A stretch of 54,789 nucleotides of DNA from Paracoccaceae bacterium. Lineage in GTDB: Bacteria; Pseudomonadota; Alphaproteobacteria; Rhodobacterales; Rhodobacteraceae. The first letter of the stretch is position 1. Each line of letters starts with the position of its first letter. The notes beneath the pieces are model-generated. The model did no database searches. It saw only the letters and a program-made list of their open reading frames with translations, and was not told the DNA's origin. Below, one piece after another: positions 7,158-16,925 of this stretch. The stretch spans positions 1 through 54,789 of the forward strand of contig JAGXGW010000022.1 in NCBI GenBank assembly GCA_024636555.1, given 5' to 3'. The position numbers and the translations under genes are program-made.

Positions 7158-8576
7158 TCAGTTGCGCGGGAAAGCGTCGCGGAAGCCGGCCGTGCGGACG
7201 GTGGCCAGCCCTTGCGATGTCGCGGCAGGATCTGCGAACGGACCTGCAAGGATCACCTGCACCGGCTTGCCCCTACTGGTGCTGCGCTGCACGCTGACCG
7301 GCAGACCGGCGGCCTGCAAACGACCCACAACACGGTTTGCATTGGCCGGATCGGCGAATGCACCCACCTGCACGAACCGGCCCGCAACCCGCTGCGGCAC
7401 GTTCTGCGGAGCAGGCTTTGGCGCGATCTGCGGGGTGGCCCGTGTGGAAACACGCGCGACCGGCGCCGCTTGTTGCACCTGCTGCGGCACACCGGCTTGT
7501 GTCGATATCCGCGCCGTCGGGGCAGCAGAAGCCGCGCGGGAGTTGTCGCGCACCTGCGTCGTCAGATCGGTATAGGGATATTGCAGGTTCGGGTTACAAG
7601 CCGTCATGTCGCGGCCCGTGCCGCGCTCGACCAGTCGGCGGGGGACTGTATCGGTCCAGATCAGATCCATCGCCGCCTTGCCCGCAACGGTGCCATGCGC
7701 GCGGTAAGGGTTCAGCCGGTCATCCGACCAGACCGGACGATAGCCCGCCGGAATACCGCTTTTGATAACGGCCTGCGCCTGTGCCTGCGCCACATGGCGG
7801 GGCACGATCCGCGTCTGCGGGGGCAGCGTCGCCAGTTCGTTTGCTGTGTAGACGGTTTTCGGCGCTGCCTGACGTGGCTGCGCTGTCGAGTTTCCATAGC
7901 CCACGGGATTTTGCGTCTGCGGACCACAGCGCATCCCTGCCCCGCAACGCGCCACTTCCAGCTTTGGTGAGGTTCTGGCCTGCTGCGTCCGCTGCGCGGC
8001 CTGCGCCTCGGCGGCGCGGCCAATCCTTGGCGGGGTGGTGATCGAGGCGATCGTCTGCATCGGCGGCCCGACCCGCTGGTCCAGAACGGGCGGGAGCGGC
8101 GCCACACGGGCATTGACGCGGGCCGCAGGGACCGGTGCGGGACGCGGAACAGGTGCGGCTTGTCTGGCAGCTTGTGCTTGTGCAGCCTGCGCTGCGGGTC
8201 TCGCCGCGACCGGCGCTGCGGCGACAGGTGCTGTGGCGGTGGGCGCTGGTCCTGCGGTGATGATCACCGCACCCGGTGGCAAGGCAGCCTGCGCTGTGGA
8301 CGTGGCCCCCGAGGCGGCCGCGTTGGCAAAGGTCGGTTGCGCGCCGCAAAGGTTCCGGCGCGACGACGACACCCGCGGCACCCAGCTTGTCAATCCGGAG
8401 ATGCCCGCACGGACGAAAACGCATCCGCGGCTATCGACATATTGCGACCCGGTGAAAGAGGCCGGCGGAAACTCCGCAGGCTCCTGATAACGGATTTGCT
8501 GCGCCCCCGAAGGTGCCACCCAAAAAACAGTTGTGACGGCCAGAAGCGCGGCCATCGAAAAGACTCGTACAGACAT
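7158..8576 (-). CDS. Secreted SPOR-domain protein
   Basis: 472 residues from MSVRVFSMAALLAVTTVFW, a clear Sec signal peptide ending near GAQQ. A central region of about 200 residues is rich in Ala, Pro, Gln and Arg and looks disordered. The last 75 residues (RFVQVGAFADPANANRVVGR through the C-terminus) form a SPOR domain, which binds denuded septal peptidoglycan glycans. A role at the cell wall or division site in the periplasm is likely. The frame is open further upstream, but only this start gives a signal peptide. It lies 67 bases after upp on the same strand and might be read from the same transcript. Confidence 0.8.
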   Translation of the reverse strand: MSVRVFSMAALLAVTTVFWVAPSGAQQIRYQEPAEFPPASFTGSQYVDSRGCVFVRAGISGLTSWVPRVSSSRRNLCGAQPTFANAAASGATSTAQAALPPGAVIITAGPAPTATAPVAAAPVAARPAAQAAQAQAARQAAPVPRPAPVPAARVNARVAPLPPVLDQRVGPPMQTIASITTPPRIGRAAEAQAAQRTQQARTSPKLEVARCGAGMRCGPQTQNPVGYGNSTAQPRQAAPKTVYTANELATLPPQTRIVPRHVAQAQAQAVIKSGIPAGYRPVWSDDRLNPYRAHGTVAGKAAMDLIWTDTVPRRLVERGTGRDMTACNPNLQYPYTDLTTQVRDNSRAASAAPTARISTQAGVPQQVQQAAPVARVSTRATPQIAPKPAPQNVPQRVAGRFVQVGAFADPANANRVVGRLQAAGLPVSVQRSTSRGKPVQVILAGPFADPAATSQGLATVRTAGFRDAFPRN

Positions 8577-8643
8577 ATCAGCGCCCCCAAATAGCGTGGA
8601 CACAGTCTGCACCAACTGCCCTGCTGAGTAAAGCAGCGATAGC

Positions 8644-9276
8644 CTATTTAGTGCCAAACATGCGGTCACCCGCATCCCCTAGTCCAGGAAGGATATAACC
8701 TTGCTCGTTCAGCCGCTTATCGAGCGAAGCTGTCACGATGGGCACATCGGGATGCGCCTCCTTCATCCGGGCCACCCCTTCGGGGGCTGCCAGCAGACAC
8801 AAAAAGAGGATATTCGTGGCCCCTGCCGCTTTCAGCAGATCGACCGCCGCCGCCGAGGAATTGCCTGTCGCAAGCATCGGATCGACCACGATGACGAGAC
8901 GGTCCTCCAGCCCTTCGGGCAGCTTGCAGTAATATTGCACCGGCTTCAGGGTCACCTCGTCGCGATATAGCCCGACGAAGCCGACGCGGGCCGACGGGAT
9001 CAACTCAAGCACCCCGTCCAGCAGGCCGTTGCCCGCCCGCAGGATCGAGACAAGCGCCAGCTTCTTGCCTTTCAGCACCGGCGCGTCCACCTGTTGCATC
9101 GGGGTCTCGATGGTCCGCGTGGTCAGTTCCAGATCGCGCGTCACCTCGTAGGCCAGCAGTGCCGAAATCTCCCGCAGCAACTGCCGGAAAGACCCTGTGG
9201 AGGTGGTCTTGTCGCGCATCAGCGTCAGCTTGTGCTGTACCAGCGGATGGGTGACGATGGTCAAATGGTCGGTCAT
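8644..9276 (-). CDS. upp: Uracil phosphoribosyltransferase
   Basis: 210 residues. Converts uracil and PRPP to UMP in pyrimidine salvage. [19 protein letters not shown] is the PRPP-binding loop, SILRAGNGL the N-terminal conserved loop, and [11 protein letters not shown] the C-terminal uracil-binding region of the UPRTase family; length is standard. Its ATG overlaps the add stop by 4 bases (ATGA), making it the last gene of the nucleoside-salvage operon. It would use uracil released upstream in the pathway when deoxyuridine is cleaved by DeoA. Confidence 0.95.
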   Translation of the reverse strand: MTDHLTIVTHPLVQHKLTLMRDKTTSTGSFRQLLREISALLAYEVTRDLELTTRTIETPMQQVDAPVLKGKKLALVSILRAGNGLLDGVLELIPSARVGFVGLYRDEVTLKPVQYYCKLPEGLEDRLVIVVDPMLATGNSSAAAVDLLKAAGATNILFLCLLAAPEGVARMKEAHPDVPIVTASLDKRLNEQGYILPGLGDAGDRMFGTK

Positions 9277-10271
9277 GGCAACTCCGTTCCTGTCTTGAGC
9301 CTGTCCTCAAGGCGCTTTTTCGTGGCGGCATCACAAAACGCCGCATCAAGGGCCGTGCGGGTCAGCGCGGCAACATCGGTCTCGTCCCAGTCAAAGGCCC
9401 GCGCCAGCCCTTCGAACTCCCGCGTCATCGTGGTGCGGAAAAAGGGCGGATCATCGGTGGACACGGTCACCTTTACCCCCGCACCCCGCAGTTTCGCAAT
9501 GGGATGGGCGCGCATGCCGGGATAGAGCCCCATCGCGACATTCGAACCCGGACACATCTCAAGCACAACGCCGGTATCGGCCAGACGTTTGACGATCGCC
9601 GCATCCTCAATGGCGCGACCCCCGTGGCCGATGCGGTCCACCCGCAGATCATCCAATGCCTGTCTGACGGAATCCGGCCCGGCAAACTCGCCCGCATGGG
9701 TGGTGAGCTTCAGCCCCGCCTCGCGGGCACAATCGAAGGCCCAGGCAAAATCGCCCTGACGGCCCATGGTTTCGTTTCCGCCCATGCCAAACCCGACGAT
9801 CCAGTCACCCCCCGTATCCGCCGCACAGCGCGCTGTCTGCCGCGAGGTGTAGGGGCCGAAATGACGGATACAGGTCACGATTCCCCGCATCACGATGCCA
9901 TGCGAACGTTCTGCTGCCGCTGCTGCCTCGCGGATCGCTTGCAGATATTCCCGCCATGCCCCCAGATCACCGCCACCGCAAAAATCGGGGCTGAGGAATA
10001 CCTCGGTATAGACAACACCCTGTTCCGCGCTCTGCTCCAGCACGGCCCTTGTCAGGCGGGCATAATCCTCCGGTGTGCGGATGACGCCGGTTGCCGCCTC
10101 GTAGACCTGCAGGAAATGCGCGAAATCGTCGAATACGTAAGAGCCATCCTCGGCAAAGACGCGGGAAAGGTTGACCGCTCTTTCCTTGGCCATCCGACGG
10201 ATCAAATCAGGCGGGGCCGCGCCTTCAAGATGAAGATGCAGTTCGATCTTGGGCAGTTCCTGCCAACTCAT
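9273..10271 (-). CDS. add: Adenosine deaminase
   Basis: 332 residues. Deaminates adenosine and deoxyadenosine to inosine forms. The zinc site is visible: HLH at 12-14 (ELHLHLEG), THAGEF, and STDDPPF near the C-terminus, with RIGHGGR between. It belongs to the amidohydrolase superfamily and has normal length. The start overlaps deoB by 4 bases (ATGA) and its end overlaps upp by 4 bases, so translation is likely coupled along the operon. Some relatives are adenine deaminases; full-length similarity and salvage context favour adenosine deaminase. Confidence 0.9.
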   Translation of the reverse strand: MSWQELPKIELHLHLEGAAPPDLIRRMAKERAVNLSRVFAEDGSYVFDDFAHFLQVYEAATGVIRTPEDYARLTRAVLEQSAEQGVVYTEVFLSPDFCGGGDLGAWREYLQAIREAAAAAERSHGIVMRGIVTCIRHFGPYTSRQTARCAADTGGDWIVGFGMGGNETMGRQGDFAWAFDCAREAGLKLTTHAGEFAGPDSVRQALDDLRVDRIGHGGRAIEDAAIVKRLADTGVVLEMCPGSNVAMGLYPGMRAHPIAKLRGAGVKVTVSTDDPPFFRTTMTREFEGLARAFDWDETDVAALTRTALDAAFCDAATKKRLEDRLKTGTELP

Positions 10272-11509
10272 AGAAAGCTCCTTCCAGGGCCGTGTTGGCC
10301 CAGGCCCAGATGCGCGGCGATGGAGGCGGCGATGTCGGTAAAAGCGAGATGGCCCAGCGCGCCTGCTCCAAGCCTGCCTGTGCCCTGCCCTGCCACCAGA
10401 ACCGGCACACGCTCGCGGGTGTGGTCAGTGCCGCTCCATGTCGGATCGTTGCCGTGATCCGCCGTCAGCACCATCATGTCACCGGGGCGCAACCGGGATA
10501 GGACAGGGCCGAGGAAAGCATCGAACCGTTCCAGCGCGCGGGCATAGCCCGACACGTCGCGGCGGTGGCCATAAAGACTGTCGAATTCCACGAAATTCGC
10601 GAATGTCAGACTGCCCGCTGCGGCGGTCTCCACCAGCCGTGCCAGATGAGTCATCAGCGCCGCGTCATCGCCTTTGACCACATCGTCGATCCCCTGCATC
10701 GAGAAGATGTCGCCGATCTTTCCCACGCCGTGCACATGCCGGCCCTCGGCCTGCGCCCAGTCGCACAGCGTAGTCGCAGGCGGCGCGATGGCATAGTCGC
10801 GCCGGTTGGCAGTGCGGGTGAAACCGGCCTCTGCCGTGCCGGTGAAGGGGCGCGCGATCACACGGCCCACCCGCATCGCATGCAGGACCGGTGCGGCGCG
10901 CTGGCAAAGGTCCAGCAGGCGATCAAGGCCAAAGCAGCCCTCATGCGCGGCGATCTGGAAAACGGAATCAGCGGAGGTGTAGCAGATCGGGCAGCCCGTG
11001 CGGATGTGTTCTGCACCGAGACGCGCGATGATCTCGGTGCCGGAGGCATGGCAATCGCCAAGGATGCCGCCGGTGCCGGCCAGCGCGGCGATCCGGCGCG
11101 AGAGGTCGGGCGGAAAGGCGGGCGTTTCGTCGGGGAAGTGGTGCCAATCCCACGGCACCGGCACGCCCGCCAGTTCCCAATGGCCCGAGGGGGTGTCCTT
11201 GCCGTTCGACTGTTCCGTCGCCGCGCCCCACAGGCCCACAGGTTGCGCGCCCAGCCCGCGTGGCGGGGCCATCCCGCTGGCCAGTTCCAGCGCGGCCCCC
11301 AGCCCCAGAGCGTCAAGATGCGGCACATGCAGCGGGCCGGAGCGTCCCTCTTCGGCGCTCCCGCGCGCGCAGTGCTCAGCGATATGGCCCAGCGTATTCG
11401 CGCCTGTATCGGGACGGTCACCGTTGAAAAACCTGTCCGCATCGGGCGCGCCGCCGATACCGAGCGAATCCATCACCACCAGAAAGGCGCGGGTCTGCTG
11501 CATATTCAT
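10268..11509 (-). CDS. deoB: Phosphopentomutase
   Basis: 413 residues. Interconverts (deoxy)ribose-1-phosphate and -5-phosphate in nucleoside catabolism. It has the alkaline-phosphatase-superfamily metal site: VMDSLGIGGAPDA at the N-terminus, VLTADHGNDPTWSGTDHTRE near the C-terminus, plus SGHWELAGVP in the cap region. Length is standard. It overlaps deoA by 4 bases upstream and add by 4 bases downstream. No deoC aldolase gene is present in the window to take the product. Confidence 0.95.
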   Translation of the reverse strand: MNMQQTRAFLVVMDSLGIGGAPDADRFFNGDRPDTGANTLGHIAEHCARGSAEEGRSGPLHVPHLDALGLGAALELASGMAPPRGLGAQPVGLWGAATEQSNGKDTPSGHWELAGVPVPWDWHHFPDETPAFPPDLSRRIAALAGTGGILGDCHASGTEIIARLGAEHIRTGCPICYTSADSVFQIAAHEGCFGLDRLLDLCQRAAPVLHAMRVGRVIARPFTGTAEAGFTRTANRRDYAIAPPATTLCDWAQAEGRHVHGVGKIGDIFSMQGIDDVVKGDDAALMTHLARLVETAAAGSLTFANFVEFDSLYGHRRDVSGYARALERFDAFLGPVLSRLRPGDMMVLTADHGNDPTWSGTDHTRERVPVLVAGQGTGRLGAGALGHLAFTDIAASIAAHLGLGQHGPGRSFL

Positions 11510-12813
11510 GCGCTGATCCTGTCGTGGATCAGCGGCGGCAATTCCGGCGCGGCATCCGCAAGGGTGATCGCCGCCTGCACCTGCCGCAACGCCCGTTTTG
11601 CGGCTTCTGGCCGTGCCGCATGGATGCGCGCCAGCGGTTGGCCAGCGGCGACCCGCGCGCCCAGTTCGACCATGTCGGACAGGCCCACCGCCGGATCAAT
11701 GAGATCCGTCTCGACCTGCCGCCCGCCGCCCAGCGCCACAACGCACAGGCCCAGAGCGTGGCCGTTGATCGCGGCGACGTAACCTTCCTGCGGGGCTTTC
11801 ACCTCAAGAATCACAGGCGCTTCGGGCAGGAAACGCGGCCAATCCTCGACAAAGCGGACCGGACCGCCCTGCGCGGCCACCATTCTGCCGAACACCTCCG
11901 CCGCGCGGCCGTCGCTGATACTGTCGGCCAAGGCCTGCGCGCCTGTATCGGCATCCGCCGTCAATCCAGCCCCTGCCAAAACAGCGCCGCCCAGCGCCGC
12001 CGTCACCTCCAGCAGCCTGCCATCCGCCTGCCCTGTCAGCACCCGCATCGCGGCAGCAACCTCCAACGCATTGCCCAGATCAGGGGCGAGCGGCTGGTTC
12101 ATATCGGTGATCAGCGCCGTGGTCGGGCATCCGGCGGCATTGGCGGTATCGACCAGCGCGCGGGCCAGTGATTGCGCCTGTTCCGGCGTGGTCATGAACG
12201 CGCCGCTGCCGGTTTTCACATCGAGCACCAGACCCTGCAAACCCGCCGCCAGCTTTTTGGACAGGATCGAGGCGGTGATCAGATCGAGGCTTTCCACCGT
12301 CCCCGTCACATCGCGGATCGCATAAAGCCGCTTGTCCGCCGGCGCGATCGCGGCAGTTGCGCTGACAATCGCGCAACCCGCCTGGCCCACAACAGCGCGC
12401 AGCCGCGCCTCGTCCAGATCGGTCCGCAGGCCGGGGATCGCCTCCATCTTGTCCAGCGTGCCGCCGGTATGGCCCAGTCCGCGCCCCGAGATCATCGGCA
12501 CATAGGCCCCGCACGCCACCAGAGCGGGCGCGAGGATCAGGCTGGTGCAATCGCCCACACCGCCGGTGGAATGTTTGTCCAGCACCGGACGGTCCAGCGC
12601 CCAGCCCAACACCGCGCCCGAATCCCGCATCCCCAGCGTCAATGCCACGCGGCCCGCATCCCCCAACCCGTTGAGCAGAACGGCCATGGCAAAGGCACCG
12701 GCCTGCGCGTCCGAGACCCTGCCATCAGCCAGACCCTGCGCGAACCAGTCCAGTTCGTCGCGCGACAGCGCCGCGCCGTCCCTGATCCGCGTGATGATCC
12801 GGCGTGCGTCCAA
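11506..12813 (-). CDS. deoA: Thymidine phosphorylase
   Basis: 435 residues from a TTG start (MDARRIITRIRDG). Phosphorolyses thymidine and deoxyuridine to base and deoxyribose-1-phosphate. DKHSTGGVGD and the GRGLGHTGGTLDK loop are the phosphate and nucleoside-binding signatures; KTGSGAFM follows in the glycine-rich domain. There is no in-frame ATG near the conserved N-terminus, and TTG 2 bases after the cdd stop gives the family length, so translation is probably coupled to cdd. CTG two codons further upstream is a less likely alternative. Confidence 0.92.
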   Translation of the reverse strand: MDARRIITRIRDGAALSRDELDWFAQGLADGRVSDAQAGAFAMAVLLNGLGDAGRVALTLGMRDSGAVLGWALDRPVLDKHSTGGVGDCTSLILAPALVACGAYVPMISGRGLGHTGGTLDKMEAIPGLRTDLDEARLRAVVGQAGCAIVSATAAIAPADKRLYAIRDVTGTVESLDLITASILSKKLAAGLQGLVLDVKTGSGAFMTTPEQAQSLARALVDTANAAGCPTTALITDMNQPLAPDLGNALEVAAAMRVLTGQADGRLLEVTAALGGAVLAGAGLTADADTGAQALADSISDGRAAEVFGRMVAAQGGPVRFVEDWPRFLPEAPVILEVKAPQEGYVAAINGHALGLCVVALGGGRQVETDLIDPAVGLSDMVELGARVAAGQPLARIHAARPEAAKRALRQVQAAITLADAAPELPPLIHDRISA

Positions 12814-12815
12814 CC

Positions 12816-13220
12816 TCAGGGGTCCCCGTCCGCCAGCGTCATATGTGCGGTAGAAAACGCGCCTGGCAAGAGTTCGGAAAGGGTCAGATGCAATTCCTGC
12901 CCGTCCAGCGTAGACATGGTCACCGGGACCGCGCCGCGCCCGAATTCGGCCAGCTTCTGTCGGCAACCGCCGCAGGGCGTCACAGGATGCTCGGCATCCG
13001 CGATCACCGCCACCTCGGTCAGTTCCGTCTCGCCCGCGGCCACCATCGCGGCAATCGCACCGGCTTCGGCGCAGGTGCCCTCGGGATAGGCGACATTCTC
13101 GACGTTGCAGCCCACATAGACCGTGCCCGAGACGCTGCGGATCGCCGCCCCAACCTTGAAACGCGAATAGGGCACATAGGCATTTTCCCGCACGGCACGG
13201 GCGCGATCCATCAATGTCAT
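12816..13220 (-). CDS. cdd: Cytidine deaminase
   Basis: 134 residues, the size of the homotetrameric class. Converts cytidine and deoxycytidine to uridine forms. The zinc motif is complete: C50-A-E52 (catalytic glutamate) and PCGGC with C83 and C86. VGCNVENVAYPEGTC is typical. Its ATG overlaps the VOC-dicupin stop by 4 bases, and deoA starts 2 bases after its stop, placing it second in the operon. Confidence 0.95.
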   Translation of the reverse strand: MTLMDRARAVRENAYVPYSRFKVGAAIRSVSGTVYVGCNVENVAYPEGTCAEAGAIAAMVAAGETELTEVAVIADAEHPVTPCGGCRQKLAEFGRGAVPVTMSTLDGQELHLTLSELLPGAFSTAHMTLADGDP

Positions 13221-14320
13221 CCTGTTTCTCCCATATGCGTGGTGAAGCGGCCCGGCAGCGACACTTCCAGCAGTTCCAGATCGTCCGTCGCACCGGCATA
13301 ACGTGTCTTCATGCCGGGCGGAATGACGAAGGCATCGCCCGCCTGCAACCCGAAAGGATCGCGCCCCTCGCCTTCCAGCACCATGCCGCCCTGCATCACG
13401 AAACTGAACAGGATATCGCTGTCATGCCATGTCCACGGGCTTGCGTCCCCGTCAGAACGCACCACTGGCCGCACCACCTGCACCCCCGCCACATCCTGCG
13501 TGTTGGCGGCAATCGTGGTATCGCGGGCGATGAAACCGGGGATGCGGAAGGGCTGCCATGCCGCCCCTTGCGCCACATTATGCACAAAGCGCTGGCCCGC
13601 CCATTCCCGTTCCGGCCTCAGATGCGGGGTCGGCAGAGTCATGTCATGGTCAATCGCGGTGACATGTTCGGCAGGCACGCCGATCTCGATCACCTCGATC
13701 CCGTCCGAGGCTTCCAGAACGCGGTGGCGGATTTCGGGCGGCTGGATGAAACAATCCCCCGCCGTCAAACGGATCGCAGGGCCCTGATCCTCGTAGACCA
13801 CATCGACCCAGCCCTTGATGCAGAAGATCAACTGAAACCCGACCTTGTGGTAATGCACCATATCCGGCACCGGCCCGCCATCCGGGATACGGATATGGCT
13901 TGCGATGATCGATCCGCCCAGCCGGTCGGGGATCAGGTCGCGGTAATGCATGCCCGCACGGCCGATCACCCACGGGGCCTGATCGGCGAGACGGCGCACG
14001 ACAAAGCTGTGGATCGTTTGCGGCAGGACCAGCGGCGGGTGGCGCTGCGCGATCTCGATCCGCGTGCCGCCGGGCGACAGCAGCGAGGTCTCCCCCTCCG
14101 CGAACATATCCGGCGCATCGGTCAGTATCCGTATCTGCCCCGCGCCACCGTCTCCGCGCTCCAGACGCATCTGCAGACCATGGCCGGAGAACACCGCAAC
14201 GGAGGGGTCATCAGCGGGATAGATCATGTCCATCCGGAACCCCAGCCGCTTAGTGAAAAACCCAATATCGCCTGTCAGGTCGCCCGTGGGCAGGCATACC
14301 TCCGCCAGTATCTCGGTCAT
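13217..14320 (-). CDS. VOC-dicupin fusion protein heading the nucleoside operon
   Basis: 367 residues with three recognisable parts. Residues about 1-115 look like a glyoxalase/VOC domain (MTEILAEVCLPTGDLTGDIG, then IGFFTKRLGFRMDMIYPADD). Residues about 140-225 form a cupin (HYHKVGFQLIFCIKGWVDVV, then AGDCFIQPPEIRH). Residues about 285-355 form a second cupin (WHDSDILFSFVMQGGMVLEG, AGDAFVIPPGMKT). Histidines suited to metal binding are clear in the first cupin (HYH, H in EIRH). It is the first gene of the operon and overlaps cdd by ATGA, so it is very probably tied to nucleoside or deoxyribose breakdown. No catalytic activity can be assigned; sugar isomerisation, dioxygenation or ligand sensing are all possible. 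Confidence 0.75.
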   Translation of the reverse strand: MTEILAEVCLPTGDLTGDIGFFTKRLGFRMDMIYPADDPSVAVFSGHGLQMRLERGDGGAGQIRILTDAPDMFAEGETSLLSPGGTRIEIAQRHPPLVLPQTIHSFVVRRLADQAPWVIGRAGMHYRDLIPDRLGGSIIASHIRIPDGGPVPDMVHYHKVGFQLIFCIKGWVDVVYEDQGPAIRLTAGDCFIQPPEIRHRVLEASDGIEVIEIGVPAEHVTAIDHDMTLPTPHLRPEREWAGQRFVHNVAQGAAWQPFRIPGFIARDTTIAANTQDVAGVQVVRPVVRSDGDASPWTWHDSDILFSFVMQGGMVLEGEGRDPFGLQAGDAFVIPPGMKTRYAGATDDLELLEVSLPGRFTTHMGETG

Positions 14321-14445
14321 CTTCTGCTGTCCCTGTCATGCACGCTTGCATCCCCTGTCCGAAAACATTGGCCCTGCCATCACCGATTTGCAAGCTGGCG
14401 CTGGAAGACCTGCAAAAAATCGGTATCTTCCTTAACGTCACGATA

Positions 14446-14463
14446 TAGTTTAACACTAAACTA
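14446..14463. promoter_or_regulatory. Perfect palindrome between the divergent nucleoside operon and maeB
   Basis: TAGTTTA-ACAC-TAAACTA: 7-base perfect arms around a 4-base centre, in the 166-base divergent spacer and 24 bases before the maeB start. Its size and symmetry fit a dimeric repressor operator (GntR/MarR/TetR type), and it sits where a maeB promoter would be. The regulator is not identifiable here. Confidence 0.5.
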
Positions 14464-14486
14464 TCCAGAATGCAGGGAGCAAGCGC

Positions 14487-16766
14487 ATGACCGACAGCCA
14501 AAAGGAAACATTGCGACAGGCGGCGCTGGACTATCACGAATTTCCCAAACCCGGAAAACTGGAGATCCGCGCGACCAAGCCACTGGCCAACGGGCGCGAT
14601 CTGGCGCGGGCCTATTCGCCCGGCGTGGCCGAAGCCTGCCTCGAAATCCGCGACAACCCCGCCAATGCCAGCCGCTACACTGCGCGCGGTAATCTTGTGG
14701 CGGTGGTGACCAACGGCACCGCTGTGCTGGGGCTTGGCAATATCGGCCCGCTGGCCTCCAAACCGGTAATGGAGGGCAAGGCGGTCCTGTTCAAGAAATT
14801 CGCCGGAATCGACTGTTTCGACATCGAACTGGACGAGCCCGATCCGGTGAAACTGGCCGCGATCGTCTGCGCGCTGGAGCCGACATTCGGCGCGATCAAC
14901 CTTGAAGATATCAAGGCACCGGATTGCTTCATCGTCGAGAAACTGTGCCGCGAGCGGATGAACATCCCGGTATTCCATGACGACCAGCACGGCACCGCCA
15001 TCGTGGTGGGGGCTGCGGCCACCAATGCGCTGCATGTCGCGGGCAAAAAATGGGAGGATATCAAGATCGTCAGCACCGGCGGCGGGGCGGCGGGCATTGC
15101 CTGTCTTAACATGCTGCTCAAGCTGGGGGTCAGGCGGGAAAATATCTGGCTGTGCGATATTCACGGGCTGGTCTATACCGGCCGCGAGGTGGACATGAAC
15201 CCGCAAAAGGCGGCCTTTGCCCAAGACACCGACAAACGCGTGCTGGACGAGGTGATCGACGGGGCGGACCTGTTTCTCGGCCTCTCGGGCCCAGGTGTTC
15301 TTGCGCCGGCCATGGTGGGCCGGATGGCCGAGCGCCCGATCATTTTCGCGCTGGCCAACCCCTCGCCCGAGATCGACCCGGCGGAAGCGCGCGCCGTGGT
15401 GCCCGATGCAATCATCGCCACGGGGCGGTCGGATTATCCCAATCAGGTCAACAACGTGCTGTGCTTTCCCTTCATCTTTCGCGGTGCGCTGGATGTCGGC
15501 GCGACCGAGATCAACGATGCGATGCAGATCGCCTGTATCGAGGGCATCGCGGCGCTGGCCCGCGCCACGACAAGTGCCGAGGCGGCGGCCGCCTATCAGG
15601 GCGAACAGATGACTTTTGGCGCGGATTACCTGATCCCCAAGCCATTCGATCCGCGGCTGTCCGGTGTCGTCTCGACCGCCGTGGCGCGCGCCGCGATGGA
15701 AACCGGTGTCGCCACCCGCCCGCTGGAGGATCTGGCCGCCTACAAGGCCAAGCTGGACGGCTCGGTCTTCAAATCCGCGCTGCTGATGCGCCCTGTGTTC
15801 AACGCCGCCGCCACGGCGGAGCGACGGATCGTCTTTGCCGAGGGCGAGGACGAGCGCGTCTTGCGCGCCGCACAGGCGATCCTCGAGGAGACGACGGAAA
15901 AGCCGATCCTGATCGGTCGCCCCGAGGTGATCGAGGCGCGCTGCGCCCGTGCCGGGCTTGGCCTGCGGATCGGACAGGATGTGCAGATCGTAAACCCCGA
16001 GAACGACCCGCGCTACCGCGACTACTGGGGCAGCTACCACCAGATCATGGCGCGGCGCGGCGTGACGCCGGATCTGGCCCGTGCGATCATGCGGACCAAT
16101 ACCACCGCCATCGGCGCGGTGATGGTGCATCGCAATGAGGCCGACAGCCTGATTTGCGGCACATTCGGCGAATTCCGTTGGCATCTGAAATACGTCAATC
16201 AGGTGCTCGGCAGCGACACCTATCGCCCGCACGGCGCGCTGTCGCTGATGATCCTCGAAGACGGTCCGCTGTTCATCGCCGACACGCATGTCCGCGCCAC
16301 TCCAACACCAGAGGAACTGGCCGAAGCCGCCATCGGTGCCGCACGCCATGTCCGCCGCTTCGGTCTGGTGCCAAATGTCGCCTTCTGCACCCAGTCGCAA
16401 TTCGGCAATATGGACACCGATGCCGGACAACGGATGCGCACGGCGCTGGATATCCTTGACGCCGCCCCGCGCGATTTCGCCTATGAAGGCGAGATGAATG
16501 TGGACAGCGCGCTCGATCCGGAGTTGCGCGCGCGCATCTTCCCCGACAGCCGGATGCAAGGCGCGGCCAACGTGCTGATCTTCGCCCATGCCGATGCGGC
16601 ATCGGGCGTGCGCAACATCCTCAAGATGAAAGCCAGCGGGCTGGAGGTCGGGCCGATCCTGATGGGCATGGGCAACCGCGCCCATATCGTCAGCCCCTCG
16701 ATCACGCCGCGCGGCCTGTTGAACATGGCCGCCATCGCGGGCACCCCCGTCGCCCATTACGGTTAA
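14487..16766 (+). CDS. maeB: NADP-dependent malic enzyme with C-terminal phosphotransacetylase-like domain
   Basis: 759 residues, the length of MaeB. Decarboxylates malate to pyruvate with NADP reduction. The N-terminal malic enzyme domain shows [32 protein letters not shown], and [15 protein letters not shown]; the NAD(P) domain shows [16 protein letters not shown]. From about residue 430 ([20 protein letters not shown]) a PTA_PTB-like domain follows, which in this family regulates oligomerisation and acetyl-CoA response. SD AGGGAG precedes the ATG. It stands just upstream of the mesaconyl-CoA and propionyl-CoA genes and could supply pyruvate and NADPH to that metabolism. Confidence 0.95.
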   Translation: MTDSQKETLRQAALDYHEFPKPGKLEIRATKPLANGRDLARAYSPGVAEACLEIRDNPANASRYTARGNLVAVVTNGTAVLGLGNIGPLASKPVMEGKAVLFKKFAGIDCFDIELDEPDPVKLAAIVCALEPTFGAINLEDIKAPDCFIVEKLCRERMNIPVFHDDQHGTAIVVGAAATNALHVAGKKWEDIKIVSTGGGAAGIACLNMLLKLGVRRENIWLCDIHGLVYTGREVDMNPQKAAFAQDTDKRVLDEVIDGADLFLGLSGPGVLAPAMVGRMAERPIIFALANPSPEIDPAEARAVVPDAIIATGRSDYPNQVNNVLCFPFIFRGALDVGATEINDAMQIACIEGIAALARATTSAEAAAAYQGEQMTFGADYLIPKPFDPRLSGVVSTAVARAAMETGVATRPLEDLAAYKAKLDGSVFKSALLMRPVFNAAATAERRIVFAEGEDERVLRAAQAILEETTEKPILIGRPEVIEARCARAGLGLRIGQDVQIVNPENDPRYRDYWGSYHQIMARRGVTPDLARAIMRTNTTAIGAVMVHRNEADSLICGTFGEFRWHLKYVNQVLGSDTYRPHGALSLMILEDGPLFIADTHVRATPTPEELAEAAIGAARHVRRFGLVPNVAFCTQSQFGNMDTDAGQRMRTALDILDAAPRDFAYEGEMNVDSALDPELRARIFPDSRMQGAANVLIFAHADAASGVRNILKMKASGLEVGPILMGMGNRAHIVSPSITPRGLLNMAAIAGTPVAHYG

Positions 16767-16925
16767 GGCGGCAAATCCCATCCGCTGCCCCCGCGCGCGG
16801 CATGCGGCGGCATACCCGTCCAGTGCACCTCTGCATACAGAAAATTACGCATTGACAAGTACATAGGTAATAATATTTCCCTGTCGGATGCTTTGGGCAC
16901 GGTCATTCTGGGAGGGGGATCAGCC

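Noticed and set aside
14250..16781. Very long open frame on the minus strand opposite maeB
   Set aside because: It mirrors maeB codons in high-GC DNA, has an unnatural His/Arg/Gly-rich composition and no domain; MaeB is unmistakable on the plus strand.
16852..16876. Promoter TTGACA ... TAATAT before the Meh-like gene
   Set aside because: The spacer is only 13 bases, too short for a normal sigma70 promoter; the two boxes cannot work as a pair, though the AT-rich stretch may still hold the real promoter.
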